Assembly (NCBI RefSeq): GCF_000956545.1
Contig: NZ_JYIT01000085.1
Coordinates: 186,001-250,000, forward strand
Direction: 5' to 3'
From: Microbacterium azadirachtae
GTDB taxonomy: Bacteria; Actinomycetota; Actinomycetes; Actinomycetales; Microbacteriaceae
Length of the DNA: 64,000 nucleotides
Made by a program: the position numbers and the translations under genes. Shown in pieces: positions 35,459-43,541 of this stretch (its first letter is position 1; every line of letters starts with the position of its first letter). The notes below the pieces were generated by a model, which had not been told where the DNA came from, searched no databases, and worked only from the letters and a program-made list of their open reading frames with translations.

Positions 35459-35504
35459 GTCCTGAAGGTAGTACATCGCGTCGGCGGGGCTCTATGGTGG
35501 ACGC
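35459..35504. promoter_or_regulatory. overlapping divergent glgA/glgC promoters
   Basis: The entire 46-bp gap holds a glgA -10 TACCTT (35470-35465, minus) and a glgC -10 TATGGT (35493-35498, plus), each six bases from its start codon. The -10 hexamers are only 22 bp apart, so the -35 of each promoter falls on or next to the other's -10. RNA polymerase cannot occupy both at once, which implies competition between the two genes. Confidence 0.65.
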
Positions 35505-36749
35505 ATGTCGGCACCAAAGAAGGTTTTCGGGATCATCCTCGCCGGCGGCGAGGGAAAGCGGTTGATGCCTCTGACGGCGGACCGGGCGAAGCCCGCGGTG
35601 CCGTTCGGCGGGCAGTACCGATTGATCGATTTCGCGATCTCGAACCTGATCAACTCAGGCCTGAGACAGATCGTGGTGCTCACGCAGTACAAGTCCCACA
35701 GTCTCGACCGGCACATCTCGCAGACCTGGCGGATGTCTGCGCTGCTCGATTCCTACGTCACCTCGGTCCCCGCGCAGCAGCGCCTCGGAAAGCGCTGGTT
35801 CTCCGGCTCCGCCGACGCGATCCTGCAGAGCATGAACCTGATCCTCGACGAGAAACCGGACATCGTGGTCGTCATCGGCGCCGACCACGTCTACCGGATG
35901 GACTTCCGTCAGATGATCGACGCGCACATCGCGTCCGGAGCGCGCGCCACGGTCGCGGGCATCCGCCAGCCGCTCGCCCTCGCGTCGCAGTTCGGGGTCA
36001 TCGACATCGCGGACGGCGACTCGGGACGCATCAGCCAGTTCCTGGAGAAGCCGTCCGACCCCACAGGTCTGCCGGACTCCCCGCACGAGGTGCTCGCATC
36101 GATGGGCAACTACGTCTTCGACGCCGACGCGCTCATCGAAGCCGTCGAGGCCGACGGGGAGCTCGCGGGGTCGAATCACGACATGGGCGGCGACATCGTG
36201 CCCTACTTCGTGAACCGGGGCGAGGCCGGCTTCTACGACATGAAGCAGAACGAGGTCCCCGGGTCCTCGCCGCGCGATCGCTCGTACTGGCGCGACGTCG
36301 GCACGATCGAGTCCTTCTTCGACGCCCACATGGACCTGATCTCGACGCTGCCGATCTTCAACCTCTACAACATGGAGTGGCCGATCCACTCGCAGGCGGT
36401 GAACTCGCCGCCCGCGAAGTTCGTGCGGGACTCCGTCGGCCGGATCGGCAACGCGATCGACTCGATCGTCTCGCTCGGATCGGTGCTCTCCGGCACGCAT
36501 CTCGAACGCAGCGTGGTGGGTCCGTGGACGCTCGCGGCCGGGGGCTCGACGATCACCGATTCCGTGCTGTTCGACGGTGTGCGCGTCGGGCAGGGGGCAC
36601 GCGTGCACCGCGCGATCCTGGACAAGAACGTCGTGCTGCTGGACGGGGCGACCGTCGGCGTCGATCGCGAGCGAGATCTCGACCGCGGATTCACCATCAC
36701 CGAGACCGGCCTCACGGTGGTCGGAAAGGGCGTGCGGATCGAGCGCTGA
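35505..36749 (+). CDS. glgC: glucose-1-phosphate adenylyltransferase
   Basis: 414 residues with the nucleotide-binding AGGEGKRLMPLT, RAKPAVPFGG and YRLIDFAISN motifs and the left-handed beta-helix C-terminus of GlgC. It makes ADP-glucose for glycogen. The ATG at 35505 has no Shine-Dalgarno; TATGGT at 35493-35498 is six bases upstream. It is followed after 62 nt by serB. Confidence 0.96.
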   Translation: MSAPKKVFGIILAGGEGKRLMPLTADRAKPAVPFGGQYRLIDFAISNLINSGLRQIVVLTQYKSHSLDRHISQTWRMSALLDSYVTSVPAQQRLGKRWFSGSADAILQSMNLILDEKPDIVVVIGADHVYRMDFRQMIDAHIASGARATVAGIRQPLALASQFGVIDIADGDSGRISQFLEKPSDPTGLPDSPHEVLASMGNYVFDADALIEAVEADGELAGSNHDMGGDIVPYFVNRGEAGFYDMKQNEVPGSSPRDRSYWRDVGTIESFFDAHMDLISTLPIFNLYNMEWPIHSQAVNSPPAKFVRDSVGRIGNAIDSIVSLGSVLSGTHLERSVVGPWTLAAGGSTITDSVLFDGVRVGQGARVHRAILDKNVVLLDGATVGVDRERDLDRGFTITETGLTVVGKGVRIER

Positions 36750-36811
36750 CCGCGGCGCCCGCACGCGACACAGAGCCGGGACGGCATCGTCGTGACGGCT
36801 ACGCTCGTCGG

Positions 36812-37447
36812 GTGACCTCTGCGCGCTTCCTCGTCGTCCTCGATGCCGATTCCACGCTCATCCGCGACGAGGTGATCGAACTGCTCGCCGACGAGGCAGG
36901 ACGGCGCGCGGAGGTGCAGGCGGCGACCGAGGCCGCCATGCGCGGGGAGGTCGATTTCGCGACGAGTCTGCGATCCCGCGTCGCGGCCCTCGCAGGCGTC
37001 CCCATCGAGGCCTTCGCGCGGGTGCGCGACCGCATCGAGCCGACGCCCGGCGTGCGGACGCTGATCGACGAGGTGCACGCGCGGGGCGGCGTCGTCGGTG
37101 TGGTCTCCGGCGGGTTCCACGAGATCCTCGACCACGTGGCTCCGGCGCTCGGCGTCGACCGGTGGCGCGCCAACCGCCTGGCGGTGCAGGACGGCGCGCT
37201 GACCGGCCGGGTCGACGGCGAGATCATCGACGCGGCGGCGAAGGCGGCGACCCTCCAGGAGTGGGCCGCGCAGCTCGGCGTCGCCCCGCACGCGACGATC
37301 GCGATCGGCGACGGAGCGAACGATCTGCAGATGATGGCGGCCGCCGGCCTCGGACTCGCCTTCAACGCCAAGCCCGCGGTGCGTGCCGCCGCCTCCCTCG
37401 TGATCGAGCGCGTCGATCTCGCCGAGGTCGTTCCGCTGCTTCCCTGA
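36812..37447 (+). CDS. serB: phosphoserine phosphatase
   Basis: 211 residues with HAD motif I D11-x-D13 (VVLDADSTL), motif II in VSGGFH, and GDGANDLQMM (motif III/IV) as in SerB. It removes phosphate from L-phosphoserine in serine synthesis. It lacks the N-terminal ACT domains of longer SerB. The start is GTG at 36812; TACGCT (36800-36805) sits six bases before it with no Shine-Dalgarno, so it is probably leaderless. Confidence 0.9.
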   Translation: MTSARFLVVLDADSTLIRDEVIELLADEAGRRAEVQAATEAAMRGEVDFATSLRSRVAALAGVPIEAFARVRDRIEPTPGVRTLIDEVHARGGVVGVVSGGFHEILDHVAPALGVDRWRANRLAVQDGALTGRVDGEIIDAAAKAATLQEWAAQLGVAPHATIAIGDGANDLQMMAAAGLGLAFNAKPAVRAAASLVIERVDLAEVVPLLP

Positions 37448-37478
37448 CCCCACAAGAACTCAGGGCGACGCTGGCGCG

Positions 37479-37501
37479 ATGTCGGAGACGCCCCGTAGCG
37501 T
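37479..37501 (+). promoter_or_regulatory. candidate PafBC (RecA-NDp type) promoter of the hydrolase gene
   Basis: ATGTCGGAG (37479-37487), eight bases, TAGCGT (37496-37501), then six bases to the ATG. Seven of nine positions match TTGTCRGTG with exact N8 spacing to the -10. It resembles the helicase promoter at 22065-22087. Confidence 0.55.
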
Positions 37502-37507
37502 CGGGGC

Positions 37508-38200
37508 ATGGACATCATCCTCGTTCCCGGCCTGTGGCTCGACGCCGCCTCATGGGCGCCCGTGATCGAACCCCTGCGCGCGGCCGGCCACAACCCCCGC
37601 CCGCTCACCCTGCCCGGGGTCGGCGAGCCCGCTTCCGGATCCGGAGACGTCCGCCTGACCGACTGGATCGACACCGTGGTGACCGCGATCGACGAGGCGG
37701 CGCACGAGGTGGTGCTGGTGGGTCATTCGGGCGGCGGCAACGTCATCTGGGGCGCCGTCGACGCCCGCCCGGATCGCGTGCGCCGGGCCGTGTTCGTCGA
37801 TACGGTCCCGCCACCGCCCGGCAGCGGGATCAGCGAGTTCCCGGTCGTGGACGGCGTGATCCCCTTCCCGGGCTGGGACTTCTTCGACGCCGAGGACGTG
37901 GCGGACCTCGACGAGGCGACCAGGGCGTCGGTCGGGCGCGAGGCCAGAAGCGTGCCGAAGCACGTGCCGACCGATCCCCTCCCCCTCACCGACGAGCGCC
38001 GGTTCGACGTGCCCGTCACGCTGCTGATGGGCTCCCTGGAGCAGGAGCAGCTGGAGTCGTTCCTCGCGCAGTGGGACTCCTACGGCGAGGAGTACCGCAG
38101 CGTCCGCGATGCGGAGGTCGTGCGGATCGGATCCGGCCACTGGCCGCAGTTCTCCGCACCCGGGCGCCTCGCAGAGCTGCTGATCTCGTCGGTGCGCTGA
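37508..38200 (+). CDS. alpha/beta hydrolase
   Basis: 230 residues with nucleophile GHSGGG and a fold of small alpha/beta hydrolases; the acid is probably around the MGSLEQEQLE segment and the His in GSGHWPQ. The substrate is unknown. It follows serB after 60 nt but has its own TAGCGT -10 six bases before the ATG and no Shine-Dalgarno. The upstream PafBC-like element suggests DNA-damage control (inference). It converges on fabG with a 23-bp gap. Confidence 0.87.
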   Translation: MDIILVPGLWLDAASWAPVIEPLRAAGHNPRPLTLPGVGEPASGSGDVRLTDWIDTVVTAIDEAAHEVVLVGHSGGGNVIWGAVDARPDRVRRAVFVDTVPPPPGSGISEFPVVDGVIPFPGWDFFDAEDVADLDEATRASVGREARSVPKHVPTDPLPLTDERRFDVPVTLLMGSLEQEQLESFLAQWDSYGEEYRSVRDAEVVRIGSGHWPQFSAPGRLAELLISSVR

Positions 38201-38223
38201 GGCGGCCCGACGAGATCGCGGGA

Positions 38224-38934
38224 TCAGTGCCCCATGCCGAGGCCGCCGTCGACGGGGATCACCGCACCGGAGATGTAGGCGGCGTCATCGGACGCGAGCC
38301 AGGTGACGACGCCCGCGACCTCGTCGGCGGAGGCGAAACGTCCGGCCGGGATGCTCGCCTTGTACTGCTTCTGGGTGTCCTCGGGGAGCTCCGCCGTCAT
38401 ATCGGTCTCGATGAACCCCGGAGCGACGACGTTCGCGGTGATGCCGCGGGCACCCAGCTCACGGGTGAGCGAGCGGGCGAAGCCCACGAGGGCGCTCTTG
38501 GACGCCGCGTAGTTGATCTGCCCCGCCGACCCGTACAGGCCGACGACGCTGGAGATGAGGATCACCCGGCCGAAGCGCGCCTTGAGCATCCCCTTGGAGG
38601 CGCGCTTGACCACTCGGAACGACCCGCCGAGATTGGTGGAGACCACGCTGTCGAAGTCGTCCTCGGACATCCGCAGCAGCAGCGTGTCCTTGGTGATGCC
38701 CGCGTTCGCGACCACGATCTCGACCGGTCCGAGCTTCTGCTCGACCTCGGTGAAGGCCGCGTCCACCGCGGCCCCGTCGGTGACATCGGCCCGGACGGTC
38801 AGCGTGCCCTCGGGGCCCTCGCCGCTGCGGGCGGTGACGGCGACCCGGTAGCCTTCGCGCACGAAGCGCTCGGCGATGGCGCGGCCGATGCCGCGGTTTC
38901 CGCCGGTGACCAGGACGACGCGATCAGTGCTCAT
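38224..38934 (-). CDS. fabG: 3-oxoacyl-ACP reductase
   Basis: 236 residues: TGGNRGIG Rossmann motif, NAG, and an intact Ser-Tyr-Lys triad (ISS, YAASK in QINYAASKSALVG). It fits FabG/MabA, the NADPH-dependent beta-ketoacyl reductase of fatty-acid synthesis. The ATG at 38934 has GGGAG seven bases upstream. TAGGCT at 38970-38975 is the likely -10. There is no other fab gene nearby, so a different SDR reductase role remains possible. Confidence 0.88.
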   Translation of the reverse strand: MSTDRVVLVTGGNRGIGRAIAERFVREGYRVAVTARSGEGPEGTLTVRADVTDGAAVDAAFTEVEQKLGPVEIVVANAGITKDTLLLRMSEDDFDSVVSTNLGGSFRVVKRASKGMLKARFGRVILISSVVGLYGSAGQINYAASKSALVGFARSLTRELGARGITANVVAPGFIETDMTAELPEDTQKQYKASIPAGRFASADEVAGVVTWLASDDAAYISGAVIPVDGGLGMGH

Positions 38935-38998
38935 GCAGGGCTCCCAAGAATCGAGGTGTACGGCACGCAAGCCTAGCGAGCGGACCTTCGCCCAGGAA

Positions 38999-39027
38999 TT
39001 GACATGGCCCTGACAGCACGGAAATCT
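38999..39027 (+). promoter_or_regulatory. promoter of the DUF4190 gene
   Basis: A perfect consensus -35 TTGACA (38999-39004), a 17-bp spacer and a weak -10 AAATCT (39022-39027), with a leader of about 20 nt. It is unusual here because most other genes lack a -35 and have TANNNT. Confidence 0.5.
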
Positions 39028-39051
39028 TTGTGATGAACCAGGAGGAAGCGC

Positions 39052-39669
39052 ATGAGCAACGACAACGGCGGGATTCCGCCCCAGGGGCAGCAGCCCCCCG
39101 CATACCCGGGCGCCCCGGTGCCGCCGCAGCAGCCGGCCTACCCCACCGGCGCGCCGACGCCGCCGTCGCCCGTCCCGCCGGCACCGGCCTACCCCGGTGC
39201 AGCGCCTCAGCAGCCCGCGCCGCAGCAGACCCCGCCGACCTATCCGGCCGCGGCACCGCAGCAGCCCGCTTACCCGGCCGGTCCTTCAGCCGCACCGGGC
39301 TATCCCGGGGCCGCGCCCTCGACGCCCGGCTACCCGGCGCCGGGCTACGCGCAGCCGTACTCCCCGCCCTATCCGGTCCCGGCGAAGTCGAACGGCCTCG
39401 CAGTCACCGCGCTGATCTGCGGAATCGCGGGCGTGGCGCTGTTCTGGCTCGCGTACATCGTGCTCCCGTTCCTGGCCGCGGTGACGGCGATCATCACGGG
39501 CCACCTCGCCCTCGGCAGGATCAAGCGGGATCCGGGACTGGGCGGGAAGGGGATCGCGATCACCGGCCTCGTTCTCGGCTACGTCGGAGCGGTCATCAAC
39601 CTGATCATCGGCATCGGATTCCTGCTGCTCATCGGGTACGGCATCTCCCAGGGCAACAGCGGCTACTGA
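39052..39669 (+). CDS. DUF4190-domain membrane protein with Pro/Ala/Gln-rich N-terminus
   Basis: 205 residues. The first about 110 residues are a low-complexity Pro-Ala-Gln-Tyr-rich stretch with repeated AYP/PAAP units. They are followed by DUF4190 (about 115-200), two membrane helices with GLAVTALICGIAGV and a GKGIAITGLVLGYVG motif. The function is unknown; DUF4190 often occurs in actinobacterial cell-envelope proteins. GGAGGAA is upstream of the ATG, and the promoter at 38999 has a perfect -35. Confidence 0.85.
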   Translation: MSNDNGGIPPQGQQPPAYPGAPVPPQQPAYPTGAPTPPSPVPPAPAYPGAAPQQPAPQQTPPTYPAAAPQQPAYPAGPSAAPGYPGAAPSTPGYPAPGYAQPYSPPYPVPAKSNGLAVTALICGIAGVALFWLAYIVLPFLAAVTAIITGHLALGRIKRDPGLGGKGIAITGLVLGYVGAVINLIIGIGFLLLIGYGISQGNSGY

Positions 39670-39721
39670 GTCGCCCTCCGCGACGACCCCGGGGGTCGCG
39701 GCGGCGTAGGCTGGAGTCATC

Positions 39722-40078
39722 GTGAGAAGGACTCCAGACGCCGCCGTGACCTCCCTGCCGCGCGCTCCGCGCGACGAGGCGCGTGAACGCGTGCGCCATT
39801 ACGCGATCACCATGGGGATCCGCACCGTCTGCTTCATCCTTGTCTTCACGGTGCAGCCGATGGGCTGGTGGACGTGGGTGTTCGCGATCGCCGCGGCCGT
39901 CCTGCCTTACGTCGCCGTCGTGTTCGCCAATGCGGGCGACGACTCGGTCCCCACCGACGTGGAATCGCCGCTCATCGAGCTCGAGGCGCCCACGGCACAA
40001 CAGGACGAGAGTCCGCGCGGCCCGCAGGTGATCACGGTCGCCGAGACGCCCGCACGCTTCGCCGAGCCGCGCTCATGA
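39722..40078 (+). CDS. DUF3099-family membrane protein
   Basis: 118 residues with two membrane helices (about 26-46 and 49-69) and a polar C-terminal tail, matching the DUF3099 family of actinobacteria. The function is unknown. The start is GTG at 39722; TAGGCT at 39707-39712 is 9 bases upstream. The stop overlaps the next ATG (ATGA), so it is coupled to the small zinc-type gene and then to SURF1. Confidence 0.85.
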   Translation: MRRTPDAAVTSLPRAPRDEARERVRHYAITMGIRTVCFILVFTVQPMGWWTWVFAIAAAVLPYVAVVFANAGDDSVPTDVESPLIELEAPTAQQDESPRGPQVITVAETPARFAEPRS

Positions 40079-40293
40079 ACGCGCCGACTCCGGAGCTGAA
40101 ATGCTCCCGGGCGGGATGCCGCGCCGCCGCCACGCACCGCATCGTCTGGCGCAACCCGCGCATCCACGGGCCGGAGCGCGAGAAGGTCTGGCTCGCGTGC
40201 GGCGAGCATCTGCGGTTCCTCTACGACTATCTGCGCGCGCGTGACTTCCCCGCACGGATCGACGCGGCGGTCGGAGAGGGCGAACTCGAATGA
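40075..40293 (+). CDS. small Cys/His-rich protein, possible zinc-binding
   Basis: 72 residues with C-x4-C at 10-15 (CSRAGC), H21, and a downstream CGEH at 42-45, which could bind zinc. It has no recognisable domain, and similar proteins are of unknown function. Both ends overlap neighbours by 4 nt (ATGA), between DUF3099 and SURF1. Its close coupling to SURF1 suggests a link with respiratory cytochrome oxidase assembly (inference). Confidence 0.7.
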   Translation: MNAPTPELKCSRAGCRAAATHRIVWRNPRIHGPEREKVWLACGEHLRFLYDYLRARDFPARIDAAVGEGELE

Positions 40294-41120
40294 TGAGGCA
40301 GCGCCTGCTCCGCTGGAGCGCCTATCTCGCCGTCGCGATCGTGTTCGCGGTCGTCTGCGCCTATCTCTCGAACTGGCAGTTCTCCCGCAACGACGGACGA
40401 CAGACGCAGCTCGAGCTCGTGCAGCGCAACTACGACGCGAAGCCGGTCGCTCTGGACGATCTGCTGCCGGCCGGCGCGACGCTGCCGCAGTCGGCGCAGT
40501 GGCACCCCGTCACCCTGCACGGCAGGTACGAGCCCGACGACAGCCTGCTCGTGCGCAATCGCCCGCACGGCGGCACCAGCGCCTTCGAGGTGCTCGTGCC
40601 CTTCCGCACCGACGGCGGCCGAGTGTTCATCGTGAACCGCGGCTGGGTCGTGGCGGGCGAGGGATCCGACGTGCCGACCTCCATTCCCGCGCCGCCCGCG
40701 GGCGAGACCACGGTCGTCGCGCGTCTGCGGCCCAACGAGCCGCTGCCGCCATCGGGTCGCGGAGCTCCGTCCGGGCAGGTGCCCAGCATCAACCTGCCTC
40801 TGGTCGCCGACAAGATCGACGGCGGATCCGCGGTCGACACCGGAGCGTACGGCGAGCTGGTGAGCGAGTCGCCCGCCCCTTCCTCCCGACCGCACGCGTT
40901 CGACGCGCCGTCGGACGATCCGGGACCGTTCCTCTCCTACGCGATCCAGTGGATCCTGTTCGCGATCATGGGCTTCATCTTCATCGGCTACGTGATCCGC
41001 ACCGAGGTCGTGAAGCACCGCGACGAAGCCGCGGGCCGGGCCCCGCGGCAGCCGCGGCGCCGCCGCGATCGCGACATGGACGATGAGGACGCTCTCCTCG
41101 ACGCCGTCGAGTCGCGCTGA
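40290..41120 (+). CDS. SURF1-family cytochrome oxidase assembly protein
   Basis: 276 residues with two membrane helices (about 9-29 and 210-235) and a periplasmic-facing domain with NRGW, typical of SURF1/Shy1, which helps assemble heme a into cytochrome c oxidase. A long charged C-terminal tail follows the second helix. The start overlaps the preceding stop by 4 nt. The gene fits with ctaA and ctaB further on. Confidence 0.9.
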   Translation: MMRQRLLRWSAYLAVAIVFAVVCAYLSNWQFSRNDGRQTQLELVQRNYDAKPVALDDLLPAGATLPQSAQWHPVTLHGRYEPDDSLLVRNRPHGGTSAFEVLVPFRTDGGRVFIVNRGWVVAGEGSDVPTSIPAPPAGETTVVARLRPNEPLPPSGRGAPSGQVPSINLPLVADKIDGGSAVDTGAYGELVSESPAPSSRPHAFDAPSDDPGPFLSYAIQWILFAIMGFIFIGYVIRTEVVKHRDEAAGRAPRQPRRRRDRDMDDEDALLDAVESR

Positions 41121-41170
41121 GCCCCGCGGCGTTCAGAGCCCCGCGATGCTCAGAGCCCGGCGTGCTCAGA
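41121..41170. repeat. three short imperfect tandem repeats
   Basis: GCCCCGCGGCGTTCAGA (41121-41137), GCCCCGCGATGCTCAGA (41138-41154) and GCCCGGCGTGCTCAGA (41155-41170) follow the SURF1 stop and run into the 3' end of the convergent HAD gene (its TGA is in the third copy). They look like recent tandem copying of a gene-end segment. Confidence 0.7.
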
Positions 41171-41786
41171 GCCACGCGACGAGTTCGTCGAGTGCCTGGA
41201 TCGTGGGCACCCCAGCAGGTGCGGCCTGATGCCCGCGGTCGAAATGCAGGAACCGGGTTCCGAGCGCCGCGGCGATCTCGCGATCGTGATTCGTGTCCCC
41301 GACCATGAGAACCTCCTCGGCCGCGAAGCCGGATTCCCGCAGCCAGTCCGCGATCACCTCCCGTTTCGAGGCCTGGTACGGGTCGGCGATCGACAGGATC
41401 CGGGCGAAGTGCCGGGCGACGCCATGAGGATGCAGCTGCCTCTCGAGCGGGCCGGGCAGGGTCGCAGAGGCGAGCACCTGAAGAACGCCACGATCCGACA
41501 TCCGAGTCAGGGTGCGCTCGACGTCCGGCTGCAGACCCGCCTCGTCGATGCTCTCATCGAGCCACTCCAGATACTGCGTCGCCGCGGCCCGGAAGACGTC
41601 GTCCCCCAGCCCGGTCGACGCGTAGAAGTCCCGGATCGGAAAGCGGAAGAGAGCGCGGTACGCGGCGAGATCCTCGAGGGGAGCAAGTCCGTACTGCGCG
41701 AGCACCCGGTTCATCACCCGTCGGCACACATCGGCGTCGTCGAGCAGCGTGCCGTTCCAGTCCCAGCAGATCGCGCGCAGTTCCAC
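41166..41786 (-). CDS. HAD-family hydrolase with DxN motif I
   Basis: 206 residues with HAD motif I reading D10-W-N12-G-T, so the usual second Asp is Asn. Motif III/IV (MVGDTNHDREIAAA) and motif II (LASATL) are kept. Such DWNGTL proteins form a HAD subgroup; activity may be altered. The substrate is unknown. The start is GTG at 41786 with TAGCAT seven bases upstream and no Shine-Dalgarno. Confidence 0.85.
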   Translation of the reverse strand: MELRAICWDWNGTLLDDADVCRRVMNRVLAQYGLAPLEDLAAYRALFRFPIRDFYASTGLGDDVFRAAATQYLEWLDESIDEAGLQPDVERTLTRMSDRGVLQVLASATLPGPLERQLHPHGVARHFARILSIADPYQASKREVIADWLRESGFAAEEVLMVGDTNHDREIAAALGTRFLHFDRGHQAAPAGVPTIQALDELVAWL

Positions 41787-41836
41787 AACGCGAATGCTAC
41801 GGCCGGGCACGGACGCCGGAAGGACGGGGCCGAGGA

Positions 41837-43435
41837 TCAGGCGAGTTCGATGAGCTCCTGATACTCCTTGCTCCAGATGTCCTCGACGCCGTCCGGAAGG
41901 ATGAGCACGCGCTCCGGGTTGAGCGACGCCACCGCGCCGGGATCGTGCGAGACGAGCACGACCGCGCCCTCGTAGTGCGCGAGCGCGCCGAGGATCTCCT
42001 CGCGCGACGCCGGGTCGAGGTTGTTCGTGGGCTCGTCGAGCAGCAGCATGTTCGCGGCCGAGACGACGAGCGTCGCGAGCGACAGACGGGTCTTCTCCCC
42101 GCCGGACAGCACGCCAGCGGGCTTGTGCACGTCCTCGCCCGTGAACAGGAACGATCCGAGCACCTTGCGCGCCTCGGTCTCGTTGAGATCCGGGGCGGAG
42201 GACATCATGTTCTCCAGCACCGATCGCGACACGTCGAGGTTCTCGTGCTCCTGGGCGTAGTACCCCACTTTGAGACCGTGGCCCGGCTCGAGCTGGCCGG
42301 TGTCGGGCTGATCGACGCCGGCGAGGATCCGCAGCAGCGTGGTCTTGCCCGCTCCGTTGAGCCCCAGCACGACCACCTTGGAGCCGCGGTCGATGGCCAG
42401 ATCGACGTCGGTGAAGATCTCGAGGGAGCCGTAGGACTTGGACAGCCCCGACGCCATGAGCGGGGTCTTGCCGCAGGGCGCGGGCTTCGGGAACCGCAGC
42501 TTGGCGACGCGGTCGACCTGCCGCACCTCCTCCAGCCCCGAGAGCAGCTTCTCCGCCCGAGCGACCATCTGGTGCGCGGCAGCGGCCTTGCTGGCCTTGG
42601 CGCCGAAGCGCGCGGCCTGCTGCTGCAGGGAGGTGGCCTTCTTCTCGGCGTTCGCGCGCTCCTTCTTGCGGCGCTCCTCGTCCGCCACCCGCTGGCGCAG
42701 GTAGTTCTTCCAGTTCATGTTGTAGATGTCGATGATCTGGCGGTTGGCGTCCAGGTAGAACACGCGGTTCACGGTCTCGCCGACGAGCTCCACGTCGTGG
42801 CTGATGACGATCAGCCCGCCCTTGTACCCCTTGAGGAACTCGCGCAGCCACACGACGCTGTCCGCGTCGAGGTGGTTGGTCGGCTCGTCGAGGATCATCG
42901 TCTCCGCGTCCGAGAACAGGATCCGGGCGAGCTCGATGCGGCGGCGCTGACCGCCGGACAGCGTCTTCAGCGGCTGGTCGAGGATCCGGTCCGGCAGCGA
43001 GAGGTTGTGCGCGATCGAGGCCGCCTCCGCCTCGGCCGCGTAGCCGCCCAGGGCTTCGAACCGCTCGGTGAGGTTGCCGAACTGGCGCATGGCCTTCTCC
43101 GCGACCGCCGGGTCGTCGGATCCCATGGCCTCAGAGGCCTCGCGGATCCGGAGGGTGAGGGATCCGAGTCCGCGGGCGTCCAGGATGCGGGTGCGTGCGA
43201 GCATCTCGGGGTCGCCGGAGCGGGGATCCTGCGGGAGGTAGCCCAGCTCGCCGCTGCGCTCGACCTTGCCGTCGGACGGGATGAGGTCGCCCGCGAGCAC
43301 CTTCGTCAACGTGGTCTTGCCGGCGCCGTTGCGCCCGACCAGACCGATCTTGTCGCCGTCGGCGACGCGGAACGACACGTTCTCCATGAGGAGACGCGCG
43401 CCCACGCGGATCTCGAGGTCGTGCACGGCGAGCAC
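41837..43435 (-). CDS. ABC-F family ATPase
   Basis: 532 residues with two ABC domains: Walker A GRNGAGKTT and GLNGAGKTT, Walker B ILDEPTNHLD and LLDEPTNNLD, and signatures SGGQRRR and SGGEKTR. There is no membrane domain and a linker of about 80 residues, as in ABC-F proteins (EttA/Uup/antibiotic resistance) that act on ribosomes. A resistance role cannot be inferred. The start is GTG at 43435; nearby in-frame alternatives exist. Confidence 0.9.
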   Translation of the reverse strand: MLAVHDLEIRVGARLLMENVSFRVADGDKIGLVGRNGAGKTTLTKVLAGDLIPSDGKVERSGELGYLPQDPRSGDPEMLARTRILDARGLGSLTLRIREASEAMGSDDPAVAEKAMRQFGNLTERFEALGGYAAEAEAASIAHNLSLPDRILDQPLKTLSGGQRRRIELARILFSDAETMILDEPTNHLDADSVVWLREFLKGYKGGLIVISHDVELVGETVNRVFYLDANRQIIDIYNMNWKNYLRQRVADEERRKKERANAEKKATSLQQQAARFGAKASKAAAAHQMVARAEKLLSGLEEVRQVDRVAKLRFPKPAPCGKTPLMASGLSKSYGSLEIFTDVDLAIDRGSKVVVLGLNGAGKTTLLRILAGVDQPDTGQLEPGHGLKVGYYAQEHENLDVSRSVLENMMSSAPDLNETEARKVLGSFLFTGEDVHKPAGVLSGGEKTRLSLATLVVSAANMLLLDEPTNNLDPASREEILGALAHYEGAVVLVSHDPGAVASLNPERVLILPDGVEDIWSKEYQELIELA

Positions 43436-43541
43436 AGCGGACGTCCGTTCTTCAGAAGGGGGTGAGCGGCCGGATGGCCAGCCTCCCAGTGTAGCTGGCG
43501 CAGCCGTGAGGGCTCTGACCGGCGCACGCCCTGCCCGGAGG

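Noticed and set aside
34202..37447. A 1081-codon plus-strand open frame ending with serB
   Set aside because: Only its last 211 codons are real (serB). The rest lies antisense to glgA and out of frame with glgC.
41837..43435. Antibiotic-resistance ABC-F call
   Set aside because: The protein is ABC-F, but nothing in the sequence or its neighbours indicates ribosome protection against a drug.
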